Part shown: positions 1-11,232 of the stretch, one piece after another | Position numbering within the stretch: position 1 is the stretch's first letter | How the letters are laid out: every line of letters begins with the position of its first letter | Source: Actinomycetes bacterium | GTDB lineage: Bacteria > Actinomycetota > Actinomycetes > Actinomycetales > Cellulomonadaceae | Assembly (NCBI GenBank): GCA_021793115.1 | Contig: JAJYTJ010000009.1 | Coordinates: 3,871 to 42,109 of the forward strand | Direction: 5' to 3' | DNA length: 38,239 nt | Translations under genes and position numbers: made by a program | The notes under the pieces: model-generated | Database searches by the model: none | Told to the model about the DNA's origin: nothing | Seen by the model: only the letters and a program-made list of their open reading frames with translations

Positions 1-887
1 CGATCTGTGCGCTCCGTGCCGAGGGCGCCGGCGGCGGGGATCTCGTCGACGCGCGCCCCGGAGAGGGCGGCCGCGACCGCCTCGGCCTTGTCCTGTCCGG
101 CCGCGACGAACCACACCTCGCGCGCGGCACGGATCGCCGGATAGGTGAGAGACACGCGGCGCGGCGGCGGCTTGGGGGAGTCGGGCTCGCCGACCACCGT
201 GCGGGCCTCCTCGTGCAGCGTGGCATGGCCGGGGAACAACGAGGCGACGTGGCCGTCGGGGCCGACGCCGAGCAGCAGCACGTCGAACTCCGGGACGGCG
301 GTGCCCGCACCGCCGGCCGGTGCTCCGACCAGTCCGGCTGGCGGAGCCACGCCGCCGCTCGGGCTGACGTCGTCCACGTCGTCGTCGTCGGCCGGCGCGT
401 ACCGGGCGAGCTCGTGGGCGTAGGCCTCGGCGGCCGCCCCCTCGTCGGTTGCCGCCCCCTCGGCCGGCATCGCGTGGACGTGGTCCGGCGGCAGGGGTAG
501 CGCGTCGAGCAGCGCTTCGCGGGCCTGGCGCTCGTTGCGGTCGGGGGAGTCGGCGGCGACGAAGCGCTCGTCGCCCCACCACACGTGGACGCCCGACCAG
601 TCGACCGTGTGCCGCACGGGCGACGCGGCGACCGCGGCGAGCGTCGCGGTGCCGACGGTGCCGCCGGTCAGCACCACGTGCACCGGGGAGCGCACCGACT
701 GCAGGTCCAGGAGCCGGACCAGCAGGCGGGCGGCCGTCGCATCGGCGACGGCCGCGGCGTCCGGATGGACGACGACCTCGACGTCGCGGGCCCGAGCGCC
801 CACGTGGCGACCGCGCGCGGCGTCGGGCGCGACGACGATGGGCTGCTCGCCGTGGACCGGGTCGGGGTCGGCGCCGACCGTGCTCAC
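1..887 (-). CDS. pgl: 6-phosphogluconolactonase, 3' end cut by window edge
   Basis: Hydrolyses 6-phosphoglucono-delta-lactone to 6-phosphogluconate, the second oxidative pentose-phosphate step, in the cytoplasm. Translation from the GTG at 887 runs open to position 1, about 295 codons with no stop, so the C-terminus is missing. Recognisable family segments are VHVVLTGGTVGTATL near the N-terminus, VHVWWGDERFV, and LLLGVGPDGHVASLFPGH, the lactonase/glucosamine-6-phosphate isomerase-type active-site loop. A low-complexity Asp/Gly/Ala/Pro insert separates the last two. The last visible residues (GALGTERTD) match the usual C-terminal region, so probably only some ten residues are lost. The GTG start overlaps the opcA stop by 4 bases (GTGA, 884-887), implying translational coupling. 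Its place after zwf and opcA fixes the function. Confidence 0.93.
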   Translation of the reverse strand, partial: MSTVGADPDPVHGEQPIVVAPDAARGRHVGARARDVEVVVHPDAAAVADATAARLLVRLLDLQSVRSPVHVVLTGGTVGTATLAAVAASPVRHTVDWSGVHVWWGDERFVAADSPDRNERQAREALLDALPLPPDHVHAMPAEGAATDEGAAAEAYAHELARYAPADDDDVDDVSPSGGVAPPAGLVGAPAGGAGTAVPEFDVLLLGVGPDGHVASLFPGHATLHEEARTVVGEPDSPKPPPRRVSLTYPAIRAAREVWFVAAGQDKAEAVAAALSGARVDEIPAAGALGTERTD

Positions 888-1797
888 GCCGGGACCTTCC
901 CGAGGCCCTTGGTGATGACCTCGCCGTAGACCTCGTCCGGGTCGAGCCGGCGCAGCTCCTCGACGAGGCACTCCTTGAGCTGACGGATCGGCAGCGCGAT
1001 ACGGTGCGGCGGCTGGCCGGGCTGGTGCAGCTCGGCGGTCTTGCCGTCCGGCCGGTCGAGCACGATCGCCCCGGCCGACCGCTCGAGCCGCACCTCGGTG
1101 ATCGCGGGTGCTCCGGGGATGCGGTCGATCTCCACCGGGCAGCGCAGCGCCCAGCCGAGCCACGCCGCCATGAGGTCGAGCGAGGGGTGGGTCGCCTCGC
1201 CCCGCACCACGGCCTTGTGCACCGGCTCGAACGGGGGCTGGTCGAGGGTCGCCGCGATGATCCCGCGCCACAGCGTGGCGCGGGTCCACGCGAGATCGGT
1301 GTCGCCGGCGGTGTAGCTGCCCGCGAGGCGGCGCAGCGTCGACGTCGGGTGGCTGCACTGCGTGGTGTCGGTGATGCGGCGCATGCCCATCCTGCCGATG
1401 GGGTGCTCGCCCGGGTGGTCCGGCACCTCGAAGGGCCACCAGACGACGATGGGCGCGTCGGGCAGGAGCAGCGGCGTCACCAGGCTGTCGAGGTGGTCGC
1501 CGAGCTCGCCCGCCGGGTACAGCAGCACCACCTCGCTGGCGCCGGCGTCGCCCCCGAGGCGGATCTGGGCGGCGAGGTGGGAGTCGGGGCGCGTGTCGAT
1601 GGTCGACAGCACGATGATCCGGCAGGGGTGCTCGCGGCTGGCCGCGTTGGCGGCGTCGATCGCCTCCTCGGGGTCGTGCGCGCCGGCGTCGATGACGAGC
1701 GTGAGGACGCGGCCGAGGGCGACCACGCCACCCTCGTCCCGCTCCTCGACGAGGCGCTTGTTGATGTCGCGTGTCGTGGTGTCGGGCAGGTCGATGA

Positions 1798-1801
<4 letters not shown>
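884..1801 (-). CDS. opcA: glucose-6-phosphate dehydrogenase assembly protein OpcA
   Basis: OpcA is a 305-residue protein that assembles or redox-activates glucose-6-phosphate dehydrogenase, known from cyanobacteria and actinobacteria. The start is the GTG at 1801, giving MIIDLPDTTTRDINKRLVEE, a typical OpcA N-terminus. A longer open frame upstream is only the antisense-free extension through zwf. Typical segments seen are RVLTLVIDA, HPCRIIVLST, and VVWWPFEVPDHPGEHPIG followed by RMGMRRITDTTQ. The C-terminus ends KGLGKVPA. GTGA overlaps join it to zwf upstream (1798-1801) and pgl downstream (884-887), so it sits in the middle of a coupled zwf-opcA-pgl unit. No signal peptide or membrane segment is visible. 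Confidence 0.93.
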
Positions 1802-3335
<1,534 letters not shown>

Positions 3336-3339
<4 letters not shown>

Positions 3340-4463
3340 CGGGCCGCCCCGGTCGTCGCCGCGTCCAGGCCGGTGCGGACGCTCTCGCGCAGCTGGTTCC
3401 ACGAGGCCACGAACTTGGCCACGCCATCGGACTCCAGCGCGTCCGTCACCTCGTCGAACGAGATGCCGAGCGCCTCGACGCCGGCGATGACGGCGGCCGC
3501 CTCGTCCCGCGTACCCGTCACGGTGTCGCCCGTGACGGCGCCGTGGTCGGCCACCGCGTCGAGCGTCGCCTCCGGCATGGTGTTGACGACGCCTCGCACG
3601 ACGAGCTCGTCGACGTACTTGGTGTCCGGGTAGGCCTTGTCCTTGACGCCCGTCGAGGCCCAGAGGGGCCGCTGCGGGTGTGCGCCGGCCGCCTGGAGGG
3701 CCGCCCAGCGCGGCGTGGCGACGACCTTCTCGTAGGCGGCGTAGGCCAACCGGGCGTTGGCCACGGCGGCCGTGCCCCGCAGGCGGGCGGCCTCGGGCGA
3801 CCCGATCGCGTCGAGCCGCGGGTCCACCGCGGTGTCCACGCGGGAGACGAAGAACGACGCGACGGAGGCGATCGGCGCGAGGTCGAGGCCGGCTGCGTGC
3901 GCCTGCTCGAGGCCGGCGAGGAACGCGTCCATGACGGCGCGGTAGCGCTCGATCGAGAAGATCAGCGTGACGTTGACGCTGATCCCCGCGGCGAGCACGG
4001 CCGTGATGGCGGGCAGCCCCTCGACGGTCGCCGGGATCTTGATGAAGAGGTTCGGGCGGTTCACCTGTGCCCACAGCGCCCGGGCGGAGGCGATGGTGCC
4101 CTCCGTGTCGTGCGCGAGCGCCGGCTCGACCTCGATCGAGACGCGGCCGTCCACGGTGCCCGAGGCGTCGTAGACGGGCCTCAGCACGTCGCACGCCTCG
4201 CGCACGTCGTCCGTGGTGATGCGGAACACGGCCTCGTCGAGCGAGGTCCCGGCCGTGGCCAGCTCGGCGAGCTGCTCGGCGTAGTAGTCGCCGTGCGCGA
4301 GCGCGGCGGCGAAGATCGTCGGGTTCGACGTCACCCCGACGACCCCGCGGTCGACGAGCGCCGCGAGGCCGCCGGAGCGGGTGCGCCCGCGTGACAGGTC
4401 GTCGAGCCAGACCGCCACGCCGGCGTCTGCCAGCCGCTGCAGGGGGCTGTCCTGCGAAGTCAT
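3336..4463 (-). CDS. tal: transaldolase
   Basis: Transfers a dihydroxyacetone unit between sedoheptulose-7-phosphate and glyceraldehyde-3-phosphate in the non-oxidative pentose-phosphate branch. The protein has 375 residues, the long actinobacterial TalB/TAL type. TSNPTIF is at 45-51, and the Schiff-base lysine lies in NLFIKIPAT (Lys142). Further family segments are [11 protein letters not shown] and [20 protein letters not shown]. The ATG at 4463 is preceded by AGAAGGGG as ribosome-binding site about 8 bases away. The gene lies 62 bases after tkt, a gap holding a perfect hairpin, and runs into zwf by a GTGA overlap. Confidence 0.96.
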
Positions 4464-4484
4464 GTCCTGCCCCTTCTGTGGTCC

Positions 4485-4510
4485 CGGCCGGGCGGAGACC
4501 CGCCCGGCCG
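4485..4510 (-). terminator. intercistronic hairpin between tkt and tal
   Basis: A perfect 11-bp stem (CGGCCGGGCGG at 4485-4495 with its complement at 4500-4510) closes a 4-base loop. There is no T tract after it on the transcribed strand, so it is more likely an mRNA-stability or partial-termination element within the tkt-tal transcript than a complete terminator. Confidence 0.6.
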
Positions 4511-4525
4511 TGGGGGCGCGGCACC

Positions 4526-6643
4526 CTACGCGGCGCCGCCCCTCGAGGCCGCGAGCGACGATCGCGCGGCCGCCGCGACGGCGTCGGCCGTGATCCCGTA
4601 CTCCCGGTACAAGGTCTCGTAATCCGCGGAGGCGCCGAAGTGTTCCAGGCTGACCGCGGAACCGTGCGCACCGAGGTACTTGTGCCACGACAGGGCGATG
4701 CCGGCCTCGACGCTCACGCGGGCCGTGACGGACGAGGGCAGCACCGACTCGCGGTAGGCCTCGTCCTGCTCGTCGAACCACTCCAGGCACGGCGCGGACA
4801 CCACGCGCGTGGGGATGCCCTCGGCCTGGAGGGTCTCGCGCGCCTGCACCGCGAGCTGCACCTCCGAGCCGGTGCCGATGAGGACGACCTGCGGCGCGCC
4901 GCCGGTCGCCTCGAGGAGCACGTACGCGCCGCGGCGCACGCCGTCGGTGGTGGCGAAGCCGTTCTCACCGCGCGGGAACGTGGGCACGTTCTGCCGCGTG
5001 AGGATGAGGCCCACCGGGCCGCCGCGCCGCTCGAGCGTCGCCCGCCAGGCGGCGGCGGTCTCGTTGGCGTCCGCGGGGCGGACCACCGACAGGCCGGGGA
5101 TCGCGCGCAGCGCGGCGAGGTGCTCGACCGGCTGGTGCGTGGGGCCGTCCTCGCCGAGGCCGATCGAGTCGTGCGTCCACACGTACGTGCTGGGGATGCC
5201 CATGAGCGCGGCGAGCCGCACGGAGCCGCGCATGTAGTCCGAGAACTGCAGGAACGTGCCGCCGTAGGCGCGCGTGAGCCCGTGCAGCACGATGCCGTTG
5301 ATGATCGCGCCCATGCCGTGCTCGCGGATGCCGAAGTGCAGCGTGCGGCCGTACTCGTCGCCCGCGAACTCCGAGCTGGACCGGTGGGCCGGCAGGAACG
5401 ACGGCTCGCCCTTCATGGTCGTGTTGTTCGAACCGGCCAGGTCGGCCGAGCCGCCCCACAGCTCGGGCAGCACCGGGGCCAGGGCCGACAGCACCGAGCC
5501 GGACGCGGACCGGGTGGCGACGTCCTTGCCGGCCGGGAACGACGGCAGGGCCTGCTCCCACCCGGCGGGCAGCTCGTGCGCCACGAGGCGGTCGAGGAGC
5601 GCGGCGCGGTCGGGGTTGGCGGCGCGCCACTCGTCGTACGCGCGCTGCCAGGTGGCCCGCTCGGCCGCGGCCCGGGCGGCGAGCCGGCCGCGGGTGTGCT
5701 CGATGACGGCGGGCTCGACGTCGAACGAGGCGTCCGGGTTGAAGCCGAGGACCTCCTTCAGGCCGCGGACGGCCTCCGTGCCGAGCTTGGAGCCGTGCGC
5801 CGCGTGCGAGCCGGTCTTGCCGGGCGTGGGCCACGCGATGAGCGTGCGCAGCGCGATGAACGTGGGCCGGTGCGTCTCGGCCTTGGCCTGCGCGATCGCG
5901 GCGGCGAGCGCGTCGACGTCCTCGCGGTACTCGCCGCCGGCGGTCCAGTCGACCACGAGCGTCTGCCAGCCGTAGGCGGCGTAGCGCGCCAGCGTGTCCT
6001 CACCGAACGCGATGACCGTGTCGCCCTCGATGGAGATCTTGTTGTCGTCCCAGACGACGACGAGGTTGCCCAGCTCCTGCGTCCCGGCGATCGACGACGC
6101 CTCGCCGGAGACGCCCTCCTCGAGGTCGCCATCGGAGGCGATGACCACCACGTGGTGGTCGAACGGGCTGGTGCCGGGGGCCGCGTCGGGGTCGAGCAGG
6201 CCACGCTCACGGCGCGCGGCCATCGCCATGCCGACGGCCGACGAGATGCCCTGGCCCAGTGGGCCGGTGGTCATCTCGATGCCCTTGGTGTGGCCCCACT
6301 CGGGGTGGCCGGGGGTCTTGGAGCCCCACGTGCGCAGCGCCTCGAGGTCCTCGAGCTCGAGCCCGAAGCCGCCGAGGTAGAGCTGGATGTACTGCGTCAG
6401 GCTCGAGTGGCCGGCGGACAGCACGAACCGGTCGCGCCCGAGCCACGTCGGGTCCGCGGGGTCGTGGCGCAGCACGTCCTGGTAGAGCAGGTACGCGAGC
6501 GGTGCCAGGCTGATCGCGGTGCCGGGGTGGCCGTTGCCGACCTTCTCGACCGCGTCCGCCGCGAGCACCCGGACCGTGTCCACCGCCCGGATGTCCAGAT
6601 CGGTCCAGCCGACCGTGGTCGCCAGGGGAGCCTTCGCGTTCAC
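4526..6643 (-). CDS. tkt: transketolase
   Basis: Thiamine-diphosphate enzyme moving two-carbon ketol groups between pentose-, tetrose- and heptose-phosphates. The 705-residue length fits. The N-terminal cofactor-binding region shows [33 protein letters not shown] and the TPP motif [18 protein letters not shown] followed by [12 protein letters not shown]. The middle pyrimidine domain has [15 protein letters not shown] and [19 protein letters not shown]. The C-terminal domain contains [15 protein letters not shown]. The GTG start at 6643 has GGAAGGAA 11 bases upstream; a GAGGTG lies closer. It is first gene of the tkt-tal-zwf-opcA-pgl operon and divergent from ctaB, the order typical of actinobacteria. 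Confidence 0.96.
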   Translation of the reverse strand: MNAKAPLATTVGWTDLDIRAVDTVRVLAADAVEKVGNGHPGTAISLAPLAYLLYQDVLRHDPADPTWLGRDRFVLSAGHSSLTQYIQLYLGGFGLELEDLEALRTWGSKTPGHPEWGHTKGIEMTTGPLGQGISSAVGMAMAARRERGLLDPDAAPGTSPFDHHVVVIASDGDLEEGVSGEASSIAGTQELGNLVVVWDDNKISIEGDTVIAFGEDTLARYAAYGWQTLVVDWTAGGEYREDVDALAAAIAQAKAETHRPTFIALRTLIAWPTPGKTGSHAAHGSKLGTEAVRGLKEVLGFNPDASFDVEPAVIEHTRGRLAARAAAERATWQRAYDEWRAANPDRAALLDRLVAHELPAGWEQALPSFPAGKDVATRSASGSVLSALAPVLPELWGGSADLAGSNNTTMKGEPSFLPAHRSSSEFAGDEYGRTLHFGIREHGMGAIINGIVLHGLTRAYGGTFLQFSDYMRGSVRLAALMGIPSTYVWTHDSIGLGEDGPTHQPVEHLAALRAIPGLSVVRPADANETAAAWRATLERRGGPVGLILTRQNVPTFPRGENGFATTDGVRRGAYVLLEATGGAPQVVLIGTGSEVQLAVQARETLQAEGIPTRVVSAPCLEWFDEQDEAYRESVLPSSVTARVSVEAGIALSWHKYLGAHGSAVSLEHFGASADYETLYREYGITADAVAAAARSSLAASRGGAA

Positions 6644-6856
6644 CGCACCTCGATTCCTTCCGGGCCGTGCCCGGGTCGCTGAGCACCGGCGGGCCGGGGG
6701 CCCGCGGCCGGGCGGGGCGCCCTCAGCGAAGGAGCCTCACGCCACCTGCACGACGAGCCTATATCGGGCCGTGCGACGGCCGCCCGGCGGTCCCACGGCA
6801 CCGCCTCGGCCCGCCCCCGACCTGGGACTGAAGTCCCATGTACGATGACCGGACCG
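6644..6856. promoter_or_regulatory. divergent tkt/ctaB promoter region
   Basis: This is a non-coding gap between the divergent tkt and ctaB genes. For ctaB, TACGAT (6841-6846) is a good -10 hexamer ten bases before the ATG at 6857. For tkt, TATAGG on the minus strand (6763-6758) is a weak -10 candidate that would leave a leader of roughly 110 bases. The DosR-like palindrome at 6823-6838 is listed separately. Confidence 0.5.
6823..6838. promoter_or_regulatory. DosR/DevR-like palindromic box
   Basis: TGGGACTGAAGTCCCA is a perfect inverted repeat apart from its 2-base centre. Its core, GGGACT-NN-AGTCCC, is the core of the known DosR (DevR) consensus for hypoxia, NO and redox-responsive genes in mycobacteria and other actinobacteria. 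It lies two bases upstream of the TACGAT -10 element and covers the -35 position, where a response-regulator activator would contact RNA polymerase. Binding is inferred; no dosR gene is in the window. Confidence 0.65.
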
Positions 6857-7891
6857 ATGCCTGACGACCGGCTCTCCGACGACGAACGGACAGGCGTGCG
6901 ACTCTCCAGCCCGGCGGCCCCCGCGGCCTCGGCGGTGAGCCCTGCCGGACCGGCGAAGACCCCGGCCCCGGCACAGGGGACTGCGCCGCTGCCCGCGCGG
7001 GCGCACGGGTGGCGCAGCACGCTCTCGGCGTACGTCGCGCTGACCAAGCCGCGGGTCATCGAGCTGCTCCTCGTCACCACGGTGCCGACCATGGTGCTGG
7101 CGGCGCGGGGGCTGCCATCGCTCGTGCTCGTGGTCACGACGCTCGTCGGCGGCGCGCTCGCCGCCGGGTCCGCCAACGTCCTCAACTGCTACCTCGACCG
7201 CGACATCGACGCCGTGATGCACCGCACGCGGCGGCGCCCCACGGTCACGGGCGCGGTGAGCCCGGCGGCCACGCTCACCTTCGGGCTCGCGCTCGGGGTC
7301 GTCGCGCTCGCGCTGCTGTGGTTCGCGGTGAACCCCGCCTCGGCGTTGCTCGCGGCCGGCGCCATCGCCATCTACGTCGTCGGCTACACCATGGTGCTCA
7401 AGCGGCGCACGTCGCAGAACATCGTGTGGGGCGGCGCCGCGGGCTGCATTCCGGTGCTCATCGGGTGGTCGGCCGTCACGGGCGGCGTGTCGTGGTCGGC
7501 CCTCCTGCTGTTCGGCGTCGTGTTCTTCTGGACCCCGCCGCACTACTGGCCGCTGTCGATGAAGTTCCGGGCCGACTACCGCGCCGCCGGCGTGCCGATG
7601 CTGCCCGTGGTGCGCCGGGACGCCCAGGTGGCCGCGCAGATGGTGGCCTACGCGTTGGCCATGGTCGCGTGCTCGTTGCTCCTCGTGCCCGTCGCCCACA
7701 TGACCTGGGTGTACGCCGTGCTCGCCGCGGTGCTGGGCGCGTGGTTCGTCGGCTCGTGCCTGTCGCTGCTGCGGCAGGCCCGCGACCCGGAGCACCACAA
7801 GGTCCGCGCGATGCGGGTGTTCCACCACTCGATCACCTACCTCACGCTGCTGTCCGTGGCGGTCGTCGTCGACGTCTTCCTGCCGCTGTAA
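6857..7891 (+). CDS. ctaB: haem O synthase (protohaem IX farnesyltransferase)
   Basis: Membrane prenyltransferase that attaches farnesyl to haem B, giving haem O for terminal oxidases. It belongs to the UbiA superfamily. The first Asp-rich motif NCYLDRDID (about residues 110-118) is followed by [10 protein letters not shown]. The conserved [28 protein letters not shown] forms the second substrate loop, and several hydrophobic helices span the rest. The ATG at 6857 was preferred (344 residues). An in-frame ATG at 6845 lies inside the apparent -10 hexamer TACGAT and so should not be transcribed; later GTG starts remain possible because the first 50 residues are a disordered Ala/Pro-rich tail. 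Divergence from tkt is conserved in actinobacteria. Confidence 0.93.
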   Translation: MPDDRLSDDERTGVRLSSPAAPAASAVSPAGPAKTPAPAQGTAPLPARAHGWRSTLSAYVALTKPRVIELLLVTTVPTMVLAARGLPSLVLVVTTLVGGALAAGSANVLNCYLDRDIDAVMHRTRRRPTVTGAVSPAATLTFGLALGVVALALLWFAVNPASALLAAGAIAIYVVGYTMVLKRRTSQNIVWGGAAGCIPVLIGWSAVTGGVSWSALLLFGVVFFWTPPHYWPLSMKFRADYRAAGVPMLPVVRRDAQVAAQMVAYALAMVACSLLLVPVAHMTWVYAVLAAVLGAWFVGSCLSLLRQARDPEHHKVRAMRVFHHSITYLTLLSVAVVVDVFLPL

Positions 7892-7894
7892 CCT
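7889..7894 (+). promoter_or_regulatory. -10 element for leaderless xerD transcript
   Basis: TAACCT overlaps the ctaB stop codon and lies 7 bases before the xerD ATG at 7902, so transcription would begin at or next to the start codon. No ribosome-binding site is visible. Confidence 0.5.
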
Positions 7895-7901
7895 CGCGTC
7901 C

Positions 7902-8876
7902 ATGCCGGACGGCGGCGCGCTCGCGCAGGCGCTGGACGCCTACCTCGCCCACCTGGACGTGGAGCGGGGCCTGTCGGCCAACACGCTCGCGGCCTACCGC
8001 CGGGACCTGGTGCGGTACGTCGACTTCCTGGAGGCGCGGGGGATCGGCACGCCGGCGGCCGTCGTCGAGCGGGACGTCGAGGACTACGTGCTCGCCGTGC
8101 GCACCGGGGCCGACGGCCGGGCGGCGCTCTCGGCCTCGTCGGCGGCGCGGGGCGTGGTAGCCATCCGGGGCTGGCACCGGTTCTGCGTGCCCGAGGGGCT
8201 GGCTGCCCAGGACCCCGCACGCGAGGTGCACCCACCGGCGCGCCCCAAGCGCCTGCCGAAGGCGCTGTCGGTCGACGACGTGCGCCGCCTGCTCGAGGAC
8301 GGCGTGCCCGGCGACGGAGCGGTGCCGCTGCGCGACCGCGCGCTGCTGGAGCTGCTGTACTCCACCGGCGCTCGCATCTCCGAGGCGGTGGGCCTGGACC
8401 TGGACGACATCGACCTCACGGACGGCGAGGGTGCCGTGCGGCTCTTCGGCAAGGGCAGCAAGGAGCGCGTGGTCCCGGTGGGCTCGTACGCCGCACGGGC
8501 GGTCGAGGCCTACGTGGTGCGGGCGCGCCCCGCGCTGGCGGCGGCCGGGCGGGGGACGCCGGCCCTGTTCCTCAACGTGCGTGGCGCGCGGCTGTCGCGC
8601 CAGAGCGCGTGGGCCGTGCTGCGCACGGCCGCCGAGCGCGCGGGCCTCGGGGGCGCGGCGCACGTCTCGCCGCACACGCTGCGGCACTCGTTCGCGACCC
8701 ACCTGCTGCAGGGCGGCGCCGACATCCGGGTGGTCCAGGAGCTCCTCGGGCACGCGTCGGTCACGACGACGCAGATCTACACGATGGTCACGCCGGACCT
8801 GCTGCGCGAGGTGTACATCGCGAACCACCCGCGGGCCACGACCTCCGCGCGCACCGGCCAGTCGTCGGGGCGCTGA
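7902..8876 (+). CDS. xerD: site-specific tyrosine recombinase XerD
   Basis: Resolves chromosome dimers at dif together with XerC. The protein has 324 residues. The N-terminal SAM-like DNA-binding domain begins [19 protein letters not shown], and the catalytic domain follows. The catalytic set can be read: Arg158 in [11 protein letters not shown], Lys184 in [10 protein letters not shown], His258 and Arg261 in [12 protein letters not shown], His284 in [13 protein letters not shown] and the nucleophile Tyr293. Its position 25 bases before the parA-scpAB block is the housekeeping actinobacterial context, so it is not the integrase of the downstream tRNA-linked scar. No ribosome-binding site precedes the ATG, in keeping with a leaderless transcript. 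Confidence 0.94.
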   Translation: MPDGGALAQALDAYLAHLDVERGLSANTLAAYRRDLVRYVDFLEARGIGTPAAVVERDVEDYVLAVRTGADGRAALSASSAARGVVAIRGWHRFCVPEGLAAQDPAREVHPPARPKRLPKALSVDDVRRLLEDGVPGDGAVPLRDRALLELLYSTGARISEAVGLDLDDIDLTDGEGAVRLFGKGSKERVVPVGSYAARAVEAYVVRARPALAAAGRGTPALFLNVRGARLSRQSAWAVLRTAAERAGLGGAAHVSPHTLRHSFATHLLQGGADIRVVQELLGHASVTTTQIYTMVTPDLLREVYIANHPRATTSARTGQSSGR

Positions 8877-8889
8877 CCGCCCGCTCCGG

Positions 8890-8895
8890 TAGGTT
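8890..8895 (+). promoter_or_regulatory. -10 element for leaderless parA-scpAB operon
   Basis: TAGGTT is followed by exactly six bases and then the GTG at 8902. This spacing puts the transcription start on the start codon. It implies an internal promoter after xerD for the long parA-to-plsC operon. Confidence 0.6.
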
Positions 8896-8901
8896 GGCCG
8901 C

Positions 8902-9759
8902 GTGAGTGCCCAGACCGTCGCGGTCGACGCCGTCGGCCGTCCGATGCCCGAGTTCCCGGTGCCGACCCCGCTGGCCGCTCACGGCCCCGCACGCGTCATC
9001 GCGATGTGCAACCAGAAGGGTGGCGTCGGCAAGACGACCACCGCGATCAACCTCGCCGCGGCGCTCGCCGAGTACGGCCGCCGGGTGCTCGTCGTGGACT
9101 TCGACCCGCAGGGCGCCGCTTCGGTGGGCCTCGGGGTGCCGCCGCACGAGCTGGACCGCACCGTCTACAACCTCATCATGGACCGGGCGGTGGACTACAC
9201 CGACGTGCTGCGGCCCACGGCCGTCCCCGGCCTGGACCTGCTCCCCGCGAACATCGACCTGTCCGCCGCCGAGGTGCAGCTCGTCTCCGAGGTGGCGCGC
9301 GAGTCGGCGCTGTCGCGCGCGCTGCGCCCCGCGCTGGACACGTACGACGAGATCATCGTCGACTGCCAGCCGTCGCTCGGCCTGCTCACCGTCAACGCGC
9401 TCACCGCAGCCCACGGCGTGCTCATCCCGCTCGAGTGCGAGTTCTTCGCGCTGCGCGGCGTGGCGCTGCTCGTCGAGACCATCGAGAAGGTGCGCGACCG
9501 GCTCAACCCGCGCCTGCAGGTGGACGGCATCCTCGCCACGATGTACGACTCGCGGACGCTGCACGCGCGCGAGGTCGTCGCGCGCGTCCACGAGGCGTTC
9601 GGCGACAAGCTGTTCCAGACCGTCATCTCCCGCACCGTGAAGTTCCCGGACGCCACGGTGGCGGCCGAGCCGATCACCACCTACGCGCCCTCGCACAGCG
9701 GCGCGGAGGCGTACCGGCAGCTGGCCCGTGAGCTCGTCGCGCGTGGCGACGCCGCCTGA
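8902..9759 (+). CDS. ParA/Soj-family partition ATPase
   Basis: Deviant Walker-type ATPase of 285 residues. NQKGGVGKTTTAINLAAAL carries the deviant Walker A motif (KGGVGKTT at 39-46), VLVVDFDPQGAASVGLG the A' motif, and IIVDCQPSLGLLTVNAL the Walker B-like segment. A 30-residue N-terminal extension precedes the fold. There is no adjacent parB, and the gene overlaps scpA. This is the orphan ParA copy that actinobacteria keep next to scpAB, so a role with the condensin loader in chromosome organisation is more likely than oriC partition, though that is inference. The GTG start at 8902 is supported by the leaderless -10 element TAGGTT six bases upstream. Confidence 0.9.
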   Translation: MSAQTVAVDAVGRPMPEFPVPTPLAAHGPARVIAMCNQKGGVGKTTTAINLAAALAEYGRRVLVVDFDPQGAASVGLGVPPHELDRTVYNLIMDRAVDYTDVLRPTAVPGLDLLPANIDLSAAEVQLVSEVARESALSRALRPALDTYDEIIVDCQPSLGLLTVNALTAAHGVLIPLECEFFALRGVALLVETIEKVRDRLNPRLQVDGILATMYDSRTLHAREVVARVHEAFGDKLFQTVISRTVKFPDATVAAEPITTYAPSHSGAEAYRQLARELVARGDAA

Positions 9760-10597
9760 GCCGGACGAGCCGGGTCCCGCCGGCGGCGCGGGGTTCGAGG
9801 TCCATCTCGACGTCTTCGAGGGCCCGTTCGACCTGCTGCTCGGCCTCATCGCCAAGCACCGGCTCGACATCACCGAGGTCGCCCTCGCTCGTGTGACCGA
9901 CGAGTTCATCGCCCACATCCGTGCGGCCGAGGGCACGTGGGACCTGGGCCAGGCCTCGGAGTTCCTGGTCGTCGCCGCGACGCTGCTCGACCTGAAGGCG
10001 GCGCGGCTGCTGCCGTCGGGCGAGGTGGAGGACGACGAGGACCTCGAGCTCCTCGAGGCACGGGACCTGCTGTTCGCGCGCCTGCTGCAGTACCGCGCCT
10101 ACAAGCGGGTGGCCGGCGACCTCGGGGCCCGGCTGGCCGACGAGGGCCGGCGCCGCCCGCGGGCGGTCACGCTCGAGCCGCACCTGGCCGCGCTGCTGCC
10201 CGAGCTGGTGTGGTCCCTCGGACCCCAGGAGCTGGCCGCGCTGGCGGCGCGGGCGCTGGCGCCGCGGCCGGCGCCCGTGGTCGACGTCAGCCACATCCAT
10301 GCGCCGGCCGTGAGCGTCCGCGAGCAGGCGGTGGTGATCGGCGAGCGGCTGCGCCGCGGCGGCACGGTGACGTTCCGCTCGCTCGCGGCCGACGCGGGCT
10401 CGACGCTCGTCGTCGTGGCGCGGTTCCTCGCCCTGCTCGAGCTGTTCCGGGAGGCGGCGGTCGCGTTCGAGCAGGCGGCGCCACTGGGTGAGCTCACGGT
10501 CCGCTGGACCGGGGCCGACGACCACGTCATGGCCACCAGCGACTTCGACGAGGGGCCGGTGGCGGCCCCGCAGACCACCGAGGAGGCCCTGCCGTGA
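9728..10597 (+). CDS. scpA: segregation and condensation protein A
   Basis: Kleisin subunit that bridges SMC heads in the SMC-ScpAB condensin. The 289-residue frame has the family N-terminus FEVHLDVFEGPFDLLLGLI followed by KHRLDITEVALARVTDEF and the helical block ASEFLVVAATLLDLKAARLL. The C-terminal winged-helix region that contacts the SMC cap includes TVTFRSLAADAGSTLVVVARFLALLELFRE. The start is uncertain: the GTG at 9728 overlaps parA by 32 bases, while the in-frame GTG at 9743 overlaps by 17. Either leaves the conserved domain whole. The gene ends in a GTGA overlap with scpB (10594-10597). Confidence 0.93.
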   Translation: MSSSRVATPPEPDEPGPAGGAGFEVHLDVFEGPFDLLLGLIAKHRLDITEVALARVTDEFIAHIRAAEGTWDLGQASEFLVVAATLLDLKAARLLPSGEVEDDEDLELLEARDLLFARLLQYRAYKRVAGDLGARLADEGRRRPRAVTLEPHLAALLPELVWSLGPQELAALAARALAPRPAPVVDVSHIHAPAVSVREQAVVIGERLRRGGTVTFRSLAADAGSTLVVVARFLALLELFREAAVAFEQAAPLGELTVRWTGADDHVMATSDFDEGPVAAPQTTEEALP

Positions 10598-11232
10598 GCG
10601 AGTCCGGCGAGCTGGACGAGCGGCCGCCGGCCGCGGACGAGCTGGCGTTCGACGTGGACGCCCTGCCGGGCGGCGCCCGCGCGACGATCGAGGCCGTGCT
10701 CATGGTGGCCGACGAGCCGATCCCGGCGGTTCGCCTGGCGGCGGTCCTCGCGCTGCCCACCGAACGTGTCGAGGAGCTGCTCGCGGAGCTGGCGGCGGAC
10801 TACCGCGGCGCGGCCGGCGGTCCCGTGCGCGGCTTCGAGCTGCGCGAGGCGGGCGGCGGGTGGCGGATCTACTCGGCCGCCGCGTACGCCGACGTCGTCG
10901 GGCGTTTCGTCGTCGACGGCCAGCAGGCGCGCCTCACGCAGGCCGCGCTCGAGACGCTCGCGGTGGTCGCCTACCGCCAGCCGGTGACGCGCGGGCAGGT
11001 CTCCGCGGTGCGGGGGGTCAACGTCGACTCCGTGGTGCGCACGCTCACCAGCCGTGGACTGGTGGCCGAGGTGGGCACGGATCCGAGCACTGGTGCGGTG
11101 CTGTACGGGACCACGGGATACTTCCTGGAGCGGATGGGCCTGACGAGCTTGGACGAGCTGCCCCCGCTGGCGCCCTACCTGCCGGAGTTCGACGCTCTGG
11201 ACGGCGCCGAGCAGACCGGAGGAGACGCATGA
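10594..11232 (+). CDS. scpB: segregation and condensation protein B
   Basis: ScpB is a 212-residue winged-helix protein that dimerises and binds ScpA in the condensin complex. Visible family segments are ATIEAVLMVADEPIPAVRLA, FELREAGGGWRIYSAA and LTQAALETLAVVAYRQPVTR followed by VNVDSVVRTLTSRGLV. The acidic first 25 residues look disordered. It starts with a GTG overlapping the scpA stop and ends in an ATGA overlap with rluB (11229-11232), so the two subunits are probably made in a coupled ratio. Confidence 0.94.
   Translation: MSESGELDERPPAADELAFDVDALPGGARATIEAVLMVADEPIPAVRLAAVLALPTERVEELLAELAADYRGAAGGPVRGFELREAGGGWRIYSAAAYADVVGRFVVDGQQARLTQAALETLAVVAYRQPVTRGQVSAVRGVNVDSVVRTLTSRGLVAEVGTDPSTGAVLYGTTGYFLERMGLTSLDELPPLAPYLPEFDALDGAEQTGGDA

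Noticed and set aside
4391..6682. 763-codon open frame on the plus strand
   Set aside because: It is antisense to the clear transketolase gene; high GC leaves the opposite strand open. The same applies to long frames opposite zwf, the binding-protein gene, rbsA and malic enzyme.
6845..6847. ATG as ctaB start
   Set aside because: It lies inside the TACGAT -10 hexamer; the ATG at 6857 fits better.
6838..6864. Possible leader peptide MYDDRTDA before ctaB
   Set aside because: Its start overlaps the DosR-like box and lies upstream of or within the -10 element, so it should not be transcribed.
7902..8876. Integrase of a mobile element
   Set aside because: XerD-type sequence in the conserved housekeeping order with parA and scpAB, 10 kb from the scar.
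8902..9759. ParA as part of a plasmid or oriC partition system
   Set aside because: No parB or parS-like palindromes nearby; context is scpAB.
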